DNA of 54,323 nucleotides from an uncultured SAR116 cluster alpha proteobacterium (GCA_902619485.1 CACNEF010000006.1:1-54323), one strand, 5' to 3'; counted from the first letter of the stretch, positions 29,528-37,994 are shown. The notes: generated by a model not told the origin, from the sequence alone. Numbers and translations: made by a program.

Positions 29528-30268
29528 TTATGATGAAGCTTCTAAATGTTTAACTGCTGCTGAATAAATTGCAAGAAAATCTTTTGCTTTAAGGCTTGCT
29601 CCACCTACTAATACACCATCAACATTAGTTATTTTTAATATTTCCTGTATATTTTCAGTATTGACTGAACCGCCATAAAGAACTTTTATATTTTTATTTG
29701 ATATCCTAAATACAATGTTTTTTATATGAGAATGCATTTCTTGAATTTCAATTGCACTTGGAATTTTTCCAGTACCAATTGACCATACAGGTTCATATGC
29801 TATAAGTGAATTTTTAAAATTATTTGGCAAACAGTCATTAATTTGTTTTTCTATATGTTCAAGAGCCTTACCTTCTTCTCGATTAGTTAAACTCTCTCCC
29901 ACACAAAGTATAACTTTTAAATTAGAATTTATTGCAGTTTGAGCACGTGACTTTATTTCGGTATTATTTTCGTTATTTAGTATTCTTCTTTCAGAGTGTC
30001 CCACTAAGACATATTCACAACCCGTATCTTTAAGAAAATTTGCAGAAACTTCTCCAGTGAACGCTCCGGAGGATTTGAAATGACAATTCTGTCCTCCAAC
30101 AGATATAGGTAAGTTGCAAATAAGATCATGTAAATAATCTATGTAAATCATTGGAGGGAAAATACATGTATTAATTTGGTTTGAAAATTTAAATTTATGT
30201 AATGATCTAGCAAATTCTAAAATAGATTTTTTGTCTAAATTCATTTTCCAATTTGCAGCTACAAACAT
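29528..30268 (-). CDS. tpiA: Triose-phosphate isomerase
   Basis: TpiA interconverts glyceraldehyde-3-phosphate and dihydroxyacetone phosphate. Numbered from the ATG, Asn6 and Lys8 lie in AANWKMN, the electrophilic His91 in VGHSERR and the catalytic base Glu159 in AYEPVWSIGTGK. The phosphate loop YGGSVN and the ending VLVGGASLKA are present. At 246 residues it is normal. I use the ATG at 30268; a TTG six codons upstream (30286) adds RKDVH, and has no convincing ribosome site. It is divergent from the ppiD-like gene. Confidence 0.95.
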   Translation of the reverse strand: MFVAANWKMNLDKKSILEFARSLHKFKFSNQINTCIFPPMIYIDYLHDLICNLPISVGGQNCHFKSSGAFTGEVSANFLKDTGCEYVLVGHSERRILNNENNTEIKSRAQTAINSNLKVILCVGESLTNREEGKALEHIEKQINDCLPNNFKNSLIAYEPVWSIGTGKIPSAIEIQEMHSHIKNIVFRISNKNIKVLYGGSVNTENIQEILKITNVDGVLVGGASLKAKDFLAIYSAAVKHLEASS

Positions 30269-30286
30269 ATGAACATCTTTTCTCAA

Positions 30287-30390
30287 TTGCTTTAAGTCAA
30301 AAAATTGAATAATTACAAATTAAATTATTTAAATAATAATACATATAGTATATTAATTTAAAATTATTAACAATTCTACCAGGTAATTAA
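30287..30390. promoter_or_regulatory. Divergent tpiA / ppiD-like control region
   Basis: This AT-rich gap of about 100 bases separates two divergent genes and must contain the promoters of both the tpiA-ftsB block and the periplasmic chaperone gene. A clear ribosome site AGGT lies at 30381-30384 before the plus-strand ATG. Several TATA-like hexamers exist (for example TATAGT at 30345-30350), but none is paired with a good -35, so I do not name an exact promoter. Confidence 0.3.
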
Positions 30391-32253
30391 ATGTTAAGAG
30401 CTCTTCGCAACCAAACACAATCTATATTTTTTAAATGCTTTCTTGTCCTTTTAATCTGCGGTTTTGCTTTGTGGGGTGTTGGAGATTTAACAGGAGGATC
30501 AAAAGGCAAAAATATATTAACTGTTGAAAATCAAACTATATCAATTGAAGAAGTTCTAAATGAAATTAACAGAGCAAGGTATATGATGCCGGATAGACCT
30601 AGCTTAGAAGATGCAATTAAAAATGGCATGCATAGGAGCGTTTTAAACAAACTAGAACAAAAAATTTTAATAAATGAAGAAGCTAATTTTTTAGACTTAA
30701 ATGTTCCATTATCTGAACAAATGAGATTAATTAAAGAAGAAAAGGCATTCAAAGATCCACTTGGTAAATTTTCACAAAACAAATTTATACAAAGCCTTAA
30801 AAATGCAGGATTATCTGAAGAAAAATATCTAAACACAATAAAAACTAAATCAAATTTTAAACAACTATTAATGCCAATTATGAATAACGATTATTATAAT
30901 AAAAAAATTGTAAAGAAAATTATTGACTGGCAAAATGAAGTTAGAGATATTGAATATGAAATTTTTAAAATTGTTAACAAAAATGAAATTAAAAATCCAT
31001 CTGATGATGTTTTAAAATCTTTTTATGAAGAAAATAAAAAATTTTATGAAATACCTGTAACAAGAGATATAAAGTATTTAAAGATTGTTCCATCTTACTT
31101 TGAAGATCAGATAGTATTAAATAAAAAACAAATAGATGAAAAATACGAAATTGAGAAATCAAATTATAAAATAGAAGAAACAAGAGAAATACTTCAAATA
31201 ACAACACAAAATGAAATTAAAGCTCAAGAATTTGTTGATTTGGTTAAAAAAGGTAAAAATTTCAATGAACTTGCAAAAGATAAATTCAATCTAAATAAAT
31301 CAGACACAAATCTAGGCTATTTAAAAAAATCTGAACTACCTTTAGAAAGTGCTGATATAATTTTCAATGCACGATTGAATGAAACGTTAGGTCCTATAAA
31401 AACTAAGTTTGGGTTAAGTATCTATAAAATAATTACTATTTTACCTGAAAATCAATCTAATTATGACGATATAATAAAAGACATTAAGAAAAAATTAATA
31501 AAAGAACTGTCAGTGGAAATACTTTTTGAAAAACTTGATGAAATTGAGGATTTAATAGCAGAAGGTAATAATATTGAAGAAATTGCAAAATCAAATATAT
31601 TTAATAAAAACATTTCAGTTGGAAATTTAAATAAAATTTCTAAACAAGGCCTCGTTTACTCTTATGATGAAGAAACCTCTTTTTTAGAAAAAAAACCTGA
31701 ATTTATTAAAAATATATGGAATACAGAAGTAAATGAAATAAGTGAAATTTTTAATTTAAATGATGATAATTATTATATTATTGAAATTGTTAATCAAAAT
31801 AACAGTGAAACTCCAAAATTTAATTTAATTAAAAATAAGGTTTTTGATCAATGGCTTAAAAAAGAATTAATTTTTAAGACTAAAGAAAAAACTAAAAATA
31901 TAGTTGCATCAAAAAACAATAAATTATCATCCAGGTTCTCTCTAAAAAGAAATGATAAATCTTTAGGAAATATAAAAGATCAATATTTAATTAATAAAAT
32001 TTTTGAAATCGAAAATAAAAAAATAGAATATATTGTGTCAGAAGATAATTTAATTGCAATTAAGGTTATTAAAACTAAAACAGATAATTATAAAATTAAT
32101 GAAAAAACATTTAACGATTTAAATCTCAGTTTTTCTGAAAGTTTTTCAAGTGACATTTCTAATTTTTATATTCAACACTTAGCTTCAAAACATAAATTAC
32201 AAAGAAACTATAAAGACTTAGAAAATTATTTTGTTAATCAAAAAAATAATTAA
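30391..32253 (+). CDS. ppiD: PpiD-like membrane-anchored periplasmic chaperone
   Basis: The layout is that of PpiD: a short cytosolic N terminus (MLRALRNQTQSIFFKC), one membrane helix (about 17-33), a SurA-N-like chaperone region (about 34-165), a parvulin-like domain (about 235-355) and a long C-terminal domain. The parvulin domain is recognised from FVDLVKKGKNFNELAKDKF, NLGYLKKSEL and GPIKTKFGLSIYKI. The usual active-site histidines are replaced: Glu in REILQI and Ser in GLSIYKI. It probably acts as a chaperone for outer-membrane proteins rather than an isomerase, as known for E. coli PpiD. At 620 residues it is normal. The tpiA-secG-pyrG side by side with ppiD is an alphaproteobacterial arrangement. 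Confidence 0.88.
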   Translation: MLRALRNQTQSIFFKCFLVLLICGFALWGVGDLTGGSKGKNILTVENQTISIEEVLNEINRARYMMPDRPSLEDAIKNGMHRSVLNKLEQKILINEEANFLDLNVPLSEQMRLIKEEKAFKDPLGKFSQNKFIQSLKNAGLSEEKYLNTIKTKSNFKQLLMPIMNNDYYNKKIVKKIIDWQNEVRDIEYEIFKIVNKNEIKNPSDDVLKSFYEENKKFYEIPVTRDIKYLKIVPSYFEDQIVLNKKQIDEKYEIEKSNYKIEETREILQITTQNEIKAQEFVDLVKKGKNFNELAKDKFNLNKSDTNLGYLKKSELPLESADIIFNARLNETLGPIKTKFGLSIYKIITILPENQSNYDDIIKDIKKKLIKELSVEILFEKLDEIEDLIAEGNNIEEIAKSNIFNKNISVGNLNKISKQGLVYSYDEETSFLEKKPEFIKNIWNTEVNEISEIFNLNDDNYYIIEIVNQNNSETPKFNLIKNKVFDQWLKKELIFKTKEKTKNIVASKNNKLSSRFSLKRNDKSLGNIKDQYLINKIFEIENKKIEYIVSEDNLIAIKVIKTKTDNYKINEKTFNDLNLSFSESFSSDISNFYIQHLASKHKLQRNYKDLENYFVNQKNN

Positions 32254-32271
32254 TTTATTAAATATTTTTTT
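32240..32271. terminator. Candidate bidirectional AT-hairpin terminator
   Basis: A near-perfect inverted repeat spans both stop codons at the ppiD-like/merR convergent junction. Seven A plus TA (32240-32248) pair with TA plus seven T (32263-32271). An inner four-base stem follows after one A-A mismatch, closing a TTTA loop. An A-run on one side and a T-run on the other give a U-tract on either strand, as expected for a bidirectional terminator. There is no G:C pair, so stability is low and this is a candidate only. Confidence 0.4.
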
Positions 32272-32608
32272 TAATTAAGGTCATTCCTTCTTGTATTAGA
32301 TTGATTGATTTTGTTAATTTTATATTTACAGAATTTTCTACATTCTTAGTGTCCTTTTGACTATTCTTATTAATAATGCTTATAGCTCCTTTTATGGTAA
32401 AACCTTCTTCATAAAGTAAATTTTTAATCATTAATAAAGTTTCAATATCTTCTGAAGAATAAAAACGTCTTCCACTTAAACTTTTTTTGGGGTTGATTGA
32501 AGAAAACTTCTTTTCCCAAAATCTTAACACATGTGATTTAACACCAATAATTTTAGCGGTTTTAGATATTGTGTAAAAAGAATTTTGATTAGATTTTAAA
32601 TCAAACAT
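32258..32608 (-). CDS. MerR family transcriptional regulator
   Basis: This 116-residue protein has an N-terminal MerR-type winged helix: TISKTAKIIGVKSHVLRFWEK, then RRFYSSEDIETLLMIKNLL, with the recognition helix and wing clearly visible, and a short coiled C terminus. No metal-binding cysteines are present. The gene follows ihfA by 5 bases in the block plsX-fabH-ihfA-merR, a conserved alphaproteobacterial linkage in which the regulator's target is unknown. It converges on the ppiD-like gene with 4 bases between stops. Confidence 0.88.
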   Translation of the reverse strand: MFDLKSNQNSFYTISKTAKIIGVKSHVLRFWEKKFSSINPKKSLSGRRFYSSEDIETLLMIKNLLYEEGFTIKGAISIINKNSQKDTKNVENSVNIKLTKSINLIQEGMTLIKKNI

Positions 32609-32613
32609 TATTA

Positions 32614-32898
32614 TTATTTAAAAGATGATTTCAAAACGTTTGAAGAAGTAAAAGTCACAACATTTCTTTCTGTTATAGGAGCTTCTACACCAGTTTTCGG
32701 GTTTCTTCCAATTCTTGATTTTTTGTGCCTTACAGAAAAAGTTCCAAATGAGGATATTTTAACATCCGCTCCTTTTTCAAGTTCATCTATAATAAATTCA
32801 AATATTTCTTCAATTATCAAAGAGGAATCAGATAAAGACAATCCTACATTATCACTTATAGCTTCAATAATATCATTTCTAGTCCATGTTTTTTTCAT
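32614..32898 (-). CDS. ihfA: Integration host factor alpha subunit
   Basis: IHF-alpha is a DNA-bending nucleoid protein that acts with IHF-beta. The 94-residue protein shows the start WTRNDIIEAISDNVGLS, the central VKISSFGTFSVR, and the DNA-inserting arm with GRNPKTGVEAPITERNVVTF including the intercalating Pro. It could be mistaken for HU, but the position between fabH and merR and the N-terminal pattern favour IhfA. The beta subunit is not in the window. Confidence 0.93.
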   Translation of the reverse strand: MKKTWTRNDIIEAISDNVGLSLSDSSLIIEEIFEFIIDELEKGADVKISSFGTFSVRHKKSRIGRNPKTGVEAPITERNVVTFTSSNVLKSSFK

Positions 32899-32939
32899 AT
32901 TCCTATATTAGTATAATTTAATTAAGTTAAAAGTTTTTT

Positions 32940-33917
32940 TTATAAATTTTTTGGCTTACCAATTCTTATTATAGAAGCTCCCCAACTTAAACCACCACCA
33001 ATTGCGTGTAATCCAATTAAATTTCCATTTAAAATTTTATTTGAGTTAATAGCATTCTCTAAAGCTAGGGGAATAGAAGCTGCAGATGTGTTACCATGAT
33101 TTTTCACAGTAGAAATAACCTTACTAACGTCAATTTTTAATTTATCAGCAACAGCTAATATTATACGTTGATTAGCCTGATGAGGAACTAAACAATCTAA
33201 TTCATCAATTTTTTTGTTAGAAGCAATTAATGCTTCTTCAAGAGAGGAAGAAAGTTTGTCTACAGCATGTTTGAAAACTTCTTTGCCTTCCATTTCAATA
33301 AAACCAACTTTCTGATTTGTTGATACACCACCATTAGTTTTTAATAAATCGTAAAATTGACCATCTGAATGTATTATATTGGATAAAATTCCCCAATCAT
33401 CATATTTGCATCCTGTATTTTCAAATTTTTGAAGAATTACAGCCCCTGCACCGTCACCAAATAATACAGATGTAGTTCTATCCTTCCAATCTAATAACTT
33501 TGACATAGAATCTGCACCAATTACTAAACAGTTTTTAAAATTCCCCTCTGACATCATTGATTTAGCAACAGACAATGCAAATACAAATCCAGCACAGACA
33601 GCTTGAATATCAAAAGAAACTGCATTAATATTTAATTTTTTTTGAACTAGTGTTGCAGTTGATGGGAAAGTATTATCCGGAGTAGTAGTAGCCAAAATTA
33701 TTAAATCAACATCATTTTTGGAAATTCCTGCATTTTCTATAGCTTTATTAGCTGCAAAAAAAGACATGTCAGAAGTTTTCTCATTATCTGTTACAAAATG
33801 ACGGTTTTTTATTCCAGATCTTTTAGAAATCCACTCATCAGAAGTATCAACAAAATTTGAAAGATTTTTGTTTGAACATTTATTTATTGGTAAGTAGGAT
33901 CCAACACCAGTTATCAA
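32940..33917 (-). CDS. fabH: Beta-ketoacyl-ACP synthase III (FabH)
   Basis: FabH starts fatty acid synthesis by condensing acetyl-CoA with malonyl-ACP. The catalytic Cys is in DIQAVCAGF (about residue 108), His in LVPHQANQRI and Asn in KNHGNTSAAS; the end GGGLSWGASIIRIG is typical. The first ATG-like codon in this frame is TTG at 33917, which begins within the first beta strand (ITGVGSYLP). A GGGAG at 33947-33943 is not correctly spaced for it, but stands about 10 bases before an in-frame ATT at 33932 that would add ISHKI-type residues. The start is therefore uncertain. It lies downstream of plsX in the conserved lipid block. Confidence 0.93.
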   Translation of the reverse strand: MITGVGSYLPINKCSNKNLSNFVDTSDEWISKRSGIKNRHFVTDNEKTSDMSFFAANKAIENAGISKNDVDLIILATTTPDNTFPSTATLVQKKLNINAVSFDIQAVCAGFVFALSVAKSMMSEGNFKNCLVIGADSMSKLLDWKDRTTSVLFGDGAGAVILQKFENTGCKYDDWGILSNIIHSDGQFYDLLKTNGGVSTNQKVGFIEMEGKEVFKHAVDKLSSSLEEALIASNKKIDELDCLVPHQANQRIILAVADKLKIDVSKVISTVKNHGNTSAASIPLALENAINSNKILNGNLIGLHAIGGGLSWGASIIRIGKPKNL

Positions 33918-33958
33918 TATTTTATGTGAAATTTTTGTATCTCCCGGGACTATGACTT

Positions 33959-34978
33959 TTAAAGCTTATATTTTATTTTATCTATCTTATTTTTTAAATC
34001 AGATATAAAGTTGTATCTAACCATATCAACAGCAACACCTATCGCATTTGCAAAACCAAAAGAATCTGTACCTCCATGACTTTTCACAGCTATACCGTTG
34101 AGGCCTAAAAACACAGCTCCATTGTATTTTCTAGGATCCATTTGAAGTCTAAAATTATTAATAGCTTTTTTAGCAAACAAATAACCAATTTTTGAGCTAA
34201 AAGAGCTATTGAGAGCTTTTTTTAAATAAGAGGTTACTAGTAAAGCTGTACCTTCAGCAGTTTTAAGTGAAATATTACCTACAAATCCGTCTGAAATTAT
34301 AACATCTGCCATGCCCTGTGCAATTTTATCGCCTTCTATAAACCCTTTATAATTTATTTGTTTGTCTAAGCTATATAAAATTTTTGAAGCCTCTTTTATA
34401 TAATCTAAGCCTTTTTGTTCTTCTTCACCAATATTTAATAGAGATATTGAGGGATTTTTTATACCCATTACAATATTAGCGAAAGCTTGCCCCATGAAAG
34501 CAAATTGAACTAAATTTTTTTCATCACATTCAATATTCGCTCCTAAATCTAACATACAGCTTTCGCCAATAATCGTTGGGAAATAAGCTGCAATAGCTGG
34601 CCTTGTTATACCATCCATTGGTCTTAAAATTAATTTTGAAATTGCCATAAGAGCACCAGTATTACCTGCTGAAACTATTGCATCAGCTTTGCCTGATTTC
34701 ACAAGTTGAATAGCCATACCCATAGATGAGTTTTTACCTTTTCGAACAGCTATACTTGGCTTTTCATTTGAATCGATAATTTGATCAGTATGAATGATGT
34801 TTGAGTTTCTTAATATTTTAATAGAGTCTATTATAGGAAATATTTTGTCCTTATTTCCAAAAAAAGAAAATTTTAAATATGGATACCTAATTTTTGATTG
34901 TGCTGCGCCTTCAATAACTATTTGAGGAGCATAATCACCACCCATAGCATCTAGTGATAAGTGAATTGATTGTGTCAA
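33959..34978 (-). CDS. plsX: Phosphate acyltransferase PlsX
   Basis: PlsX makes acyl-phosphate from acyl-ACP for phospholipid synthesis with PlsY. The sequence has the family start LSLDAMGGDYAP, SAGNTGALMAIS, RPAIAAYFP, LDLGANIEC, GEEEQKG, and EGDKIAQGMADVIISDGFVGNI, with HGGTDSFGFANAI near the end. At 339 residues it is normal. The start is TTG, preceded by GGAG with a 5-base gap, a convincing ribosome site. In most relatives a DUF177 gene lies just upstream; here the next gene is the CBP3-type chaperone, after 102 non-coding bases. Confidence 0.95.
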   Translation of the reverse strand: MTQSIHLSLDAMGGDYAPQIVIEGAAQSKIRYPYLKFSFFGNKDKIFPIIDSIKILRNSNIIHTDQIIDSNEKPSIAVRKGKNSSMGMAIQLVKSGKADAIVSAGNTGALMAISKLILRPMDGITRPAIAAYFPTIIGESCMLDLGANIECDEKNLVQFAFMGQAFANIVMGIKNPSISLLNIGEEEQKGLDYIKEASKILYSLDKQINYKGFIEGDKIAQGMADVIISDGFVGNISLKTAEGTALLVTSYLKKALNSSFSSKIGYLFAKKAINNFRLQMDPRKYNGAVFLGLNGIAVKSHGGTDSFGFANAIGVAVDMVRYNFISDLKNKIDKIKYKL

Positions 34979-35080
34979 AATAACTCCAATAAAAATTAGA
35001 TAGAACTACAAATTTTTAATTAGTAAACTATTAACAATAACGTTTGATTAATGCAAATTAATAAATAATTGAAATTAAAC

Positions 35081-35632
35081 TCATTCGAAAAAAATATCTA
35101 TTTGAGGAAAATTGAATTTACTTGACATAAAATATTCAATTTGTTTATTTTTGAATTCCTCAATACATTTCTTAGAATATTCTACTAGTAATTTTGGTTC
35201 GTTGTCATATTGATCTACGTTTCTGTAAATGTTTTTTATAATGCTTTTTTCTAGTTTAGTGTAATTATCTTTTTCGAAACAAGCACAATAAGCTTTTTGT
35301 CTTCCCATGTAAGATCTTATCATATCTTTTATTTTAATATTAACTCCTACGTCTCCTGCTCCTAATTCCCGCATACTCAAATCTAGATCTAAAAAAATTT
35401 TGTCAAATAAAATTTGGGATAATTCTAAACCTTTTGAGCCTGATCTTGATAATGCAAAAGTCAGTATAATAGAAAATAAGGCCAATAAATCATACCTACC
35501 ATCTAATGTATCAGGTATATTAAGTTTAGTATAAAAGACTTTATTTCTAGAAACATTAACAATTTTTTGATAAAATATATCTACTAAATCTCTTTTTTGG
35601 CGCTTTGTAATTAAGTAAGAATTAAAAAACAT
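35081..35632 (-). CDS. Ubiquinol-cytochrome c chaperone (CBP3 family)
   Basis: The protein belongs to the CBP3/UQCC family, which in mitochondria assists cytochrome b assembly in the bc1 complex. The recognisable core is PDTLDGRYDLLALFSIILTF, then SQILFDKIFLDLDLSMRELGAGDVGVNIKIK and YMGRQKAY. An ATG at 35632 has GAGG upstream with a slightly long spacer; TTG at 35650 is an alternative start. The bamE / CBP3 / plsX neighbourhood is standard for alphaproteobacteria. Its presence implies a bc1 complex elsewhere in the genome, to which quinol from Na+-NQR could pass. Confidence 0.87.
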   Translation of the reverse strand: MFFNSYLITKRQKRDLVDIFYQKIVNVSRNKVFYTKLNIPDTLDGRYDLLALFSIILTFALSRSGSKGLELSQILFDKIFLDLDLSMRELGAGDVGVNIKIKDMIRSYMGRQKAYCACFEKDNYTKLEKSIIKNIYRNVDQYDNEPKLLVEYSKKCIEEFKNKQIEYFMSSKFNFPQIDIFFE

Positions 35633-35704
35633 TTTTAAATTTTTCCTCAAAAAAGAAACAACAATAAGTATTAATATATCAAATAAATTAAATTGGAAAC
35701 ATAT

Positions 35705-36136
35705 ATGTATAATTTAAAACTTGTTATAATTTTCTTAATTTTTATTTTTAGTTCTTGTACTCAAACAATTCAAAATAATGGTTTGTCAGAAAAAAAAATA
35801 GAAAATATTAATATCAAAATTGGAAAAACATCAAAAAAATATTTAATAAATAATTATGGTCCTCCAATTTTTGAAAACGTATTTAATGATAACGTAATTT
35901 ATTATATATCACATAGTACAAGTTATGAAACTTTTGACGAACGCAAAACTAAAAAATTATTAGTTTTAGAAATTACATTAGACAAAAAAGATATTGTAAA
36001 AAATTTTAAGAAATATACGCACAAAGATAGTTTTCAAATTAATGTATCAAAAAAACAAGATGATAAAAAAATAAATTTTACATCTTTTTGGAAAGACATA
36101 ATTAGAGCAATAAGAAGAAATAACAACGAAAATTAA
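35705..36136 (+). CDS. bamE: BamE/OmlA-like outer-membrane lipoprotein
   Basis: This probable lipoprotein of the BAM complex assists assembly of outer-membrane beta-barrels. A hydrophobic signal peptide (about 4-15) ends at the lipobox-like IFSSC with Cys18; Phe at -3 makes the lipobox suboptimal. The mature part has the SmpA/OmlA pattern IGKTSKKYLINNYGPPIFENVF followed by a conserved beta segment IYYISHSTSYE. The ATG at 35705 has GGAA 6 bases upstream; the upstream TTG at 35693 overlaps this ribosome site and is rejected. It is divergent from the CBP3-type gene and overlaps the end of thiL by 4 bases. Confidence 0.85.
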   Translation: MYNLKLVIIFLIFIFSSCTQTIQNNGLSEKKIENINIKIGKTSKKYLINNYGPPIFENVFNDNVIYYISHSTSYETFDERKTKKLLVLEITLDKKDIVKNFKKYTHKDSFQINVSKKQDDKKINFTSFWKDIIRAIRRNNNEN

Positions 36137-37068
36137 AAGTGTAAATAAGAGTTTTTAGGTTTAGAAGTATTATTTTTAAACTTAAGAAATCCTTTTTTAA
36201 ATTCTTTAAAAACACCTATTTTAGTTAACTTTAAATTCATTTTATCAGACAATTGCTCAACTAAACTTTCATGTGAGTTATCACAAGAAAATAATAACTC
36301 ATAATCGTCTCCGCCATATAAAGCTGAATCTAAAATTAATTTTCTATCAAGGTTTTTGATATTTGGCAGTGGGATTTTACATAAGTTTAACTCGACCGTT
36401 AATTTAGAGTTTTTAGCTAAATGAGTTGCATCTTGTATTAGTCCGTCTGAAATATCAATCATTGAGTTAGCTATATTTTTTAGTTCAATACCTAAATCAA
36501 CTCTTGGTTGTGGGATTAAATATTTTCTTTTAGATTCTTCAAATTCTTTTGAATTTGAGTTGAAATTATCTAATCCTATTTTTGATAAACCTAAAATTCC
36601 TGAAACATATAAGTAATTTCCTATCTTGGCTCCGTCTCTAGAAATTGATTTACCTTTTACAGTTTCACCAAAAATTGTAATGGTAATATTTATATGTTTT
36701 AGTGAAGACGTTAAATCACCTCCAATTAATTTGATACCAAATATTTCTTGGTCATCTTGAAGACCTTTGGCAAATTTAGGTATAAATTGACTTGCTTTAA
36801 TCTTTGGTATGCTTAATGCAAGATTATAAAAAATGGGTTTTGCTCCCATTGATGCCATATCAGACAGATTAACTCTTAGACTTTTTTTTGCTATATCTGC
36901 AGGATTCTCATTTCCAAAAAAATGAATGCCCTCACACAAAGTGTCAGTACTAATAATCAAATCAAAAGATGACTTTTGGTTAAATATTGCTGCATCATTT
37001 TTTAAATTAATAGCAAATTTGTTCGTTAAAGGCCTAAAATATTTATCTATATAATCAAATTCGTTCAT
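36133..37068 (-). CDS. thiL: Thiamine-monophosphate kinase
   Basis: ThiL phosphorylates thiamine phosphate to thiamine diphosphate, the cofactor of PdhAB encoded in this window. Conserved segments are NDAAIF, STDTLCEGIHFF, KSLRVNLSDMASMGAKP, LIGGDLTSS, VSGILGLSKIGL, NSMIDISDGLIQDATHLA and YGGDDYELLFS. At 311 residues it is normal. The ATG follows directly after the nusB stop, and nusB-thiL is a common pair. It is the last gene of the long riboflavin operon. Confidence 0.95.
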   Translation of the reverse strand: MNEFDYIDKYFRPLTNKFAINLKNDAAIFNQKSSFDLIISTDTLCEGIHFFGNENPADIAKKSLRVNLSDMASMGAKPIFYNLALSIPKIKASQFIPKFAKGLQDDQEIFGIKLIGGDLTSSLKHINITITIFGETVKGKSISRDGAKIGNYLYVSGILGLSKIGLDNFNSNSKEFEESKRKYLIPQPRVDLGIELKNIANSMIDISDGLIQDATHLAKNSKLTVELNLCKIPLPNIKNLDRKLILDSALYGGDDYELLFSCDNSHESLVEQLSDKMNLKLTKIGVFKEFKKGFLKFKNNTSKPKNSYLHF

Positions 37069-37548
37069 TTAATTTTCATATATTTCTTTTGAAATATTTT
37101 CTAGTATTCCATTAGCAAAATCCGGGCTTCCCCCAAACACTTCAATTATACTTATATATTCGTTAATTATTGTTAATTTTTTAAATTTTCTTTCGAAAAG
37201 TAATTCATATGTTGCTAATCTTAATATAGATTTCTCTGTTTCACTTAATCTATCAATTGACCAATTTTTAGATAGTTTTTTTGAGATTATTTTATCAATT
37301 TTCAAAATGTTGTTACAAACCCCCCTAATAATTGTATTTAAGAGATCATAATCCAAATCTTTTAATCCTAATTCCTCTAAAATTGAAGGAAGATAGTTTA
37401 TCATGTAAGATTTTATTAATATATCAATATCACAATTTGAATAAGACGAATTATACAAAACTTGAGTAGAGCATATTCTTGAAGCTGTTTTTTTTCTTAT
37501 GGAAATATGTCTTACATTTTCTCTAAATTTATATTTAGTATCATTCAT
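37069..37548 (-). CDS. nusB: Transcription antitermination factor NusB
   Basis: NusB binds boxA RNA with NusE/S10 for rRNA antitermination. The 159-residue protein has the all-helical NusB pattern: KKTASRICSTQVLYNSSY, NTIIRGVCNNILKIDKIISKKLSKNWSIDRLSETEKSILRLATYELLF, NEYISIIEVFGG, and FANGILENISKEI. A short extra N-terminal segment (about 15 residues) precedes the fold. The start lies 8 bases inside the end of ribH, as often seen for the ribH-nusB pair. Confidence 0.94.
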   Translation of the reverse strand: MNDTKYKFRENVRHISIRKKTASRICSTQVLYNSSYSNCDIDILIKSYMINYLPSILEELGLKDLDYDLLNTIIRGVCNNILKIDKIISKKLSKNWSIDRLSETEKSILRLATYELLFERKFKKLTIINEYISIIEVFGGSPDFANGILENISKEIYEN

Positions 37549-37990
37549 AATTGATATTATTTTTAATATTTATTAGAGATAGGCAAGCAAGAGCTGCATC
37601 TGCCCCTTTATTTAATTGTTTGGGATCAGATCTTATAATAGCTTGATCTTTATTAGAAACAGTTAAAATTCCGTTCCCTATTGGTATAGAGTAATTTATT
37701 GATAAATCTGTTAGCGCTCTTGCTGATTCATTAGCAACTATTTCAAAATGATACGTCTCACCTTTTATAACACAACCTAAAGCTACAAAACCGTCAAAAA
37801 TTGGTTTTTTTAACGATTTGTTTAAAACAAATTTAATTGCTGGCGCAACTTCTAGAGCTCCTGGCACATCTAAAATTTTATAATCTACCGATTTAGATTC
37901 TAGTAAATCTGACGCTCCTTTTATTAAATTACTAGCGATATCTTTGTAATAAGGAGAACAAACTAATAAAATTTTTTTTTTATCTATCAT
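37541..37990 (-). CDS. ribH: 6,7-dimethyl-8-ribityllumazine synthase
   Basis: RibH condenses the RibA/RibD-derived pyrimidine with dihydroxybutanone phosphate from RibB. Motifs are LDVPGALEVAPAIK, DGFVALGCVIKGETYHFEIVANE with the catalytic His, and PIGNGILTVSNKDQA, followed by NKGADAALACL. At 149 residues it is normal. It sits 4 bases after ribBA and overlaps nusB. Together with ribD and ribE upstream it forms an almost complete riboflavin pathway. Confidence 0.95.
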   Translation of the reverse strand: MIDKKKILLVCSPYYKDIASNLIKGASDLLESKSVDYKILDVPGALEVAPAIKFVLNKSLKKPIFDGFVALGCVIKGETYHFEIVANESARALTDLSINYSIPIGNGILTVSNKDQAIIRSDPKQLNKGADAALACLSLINIKNNINYE

Positions 37991-37994
37991 AATC

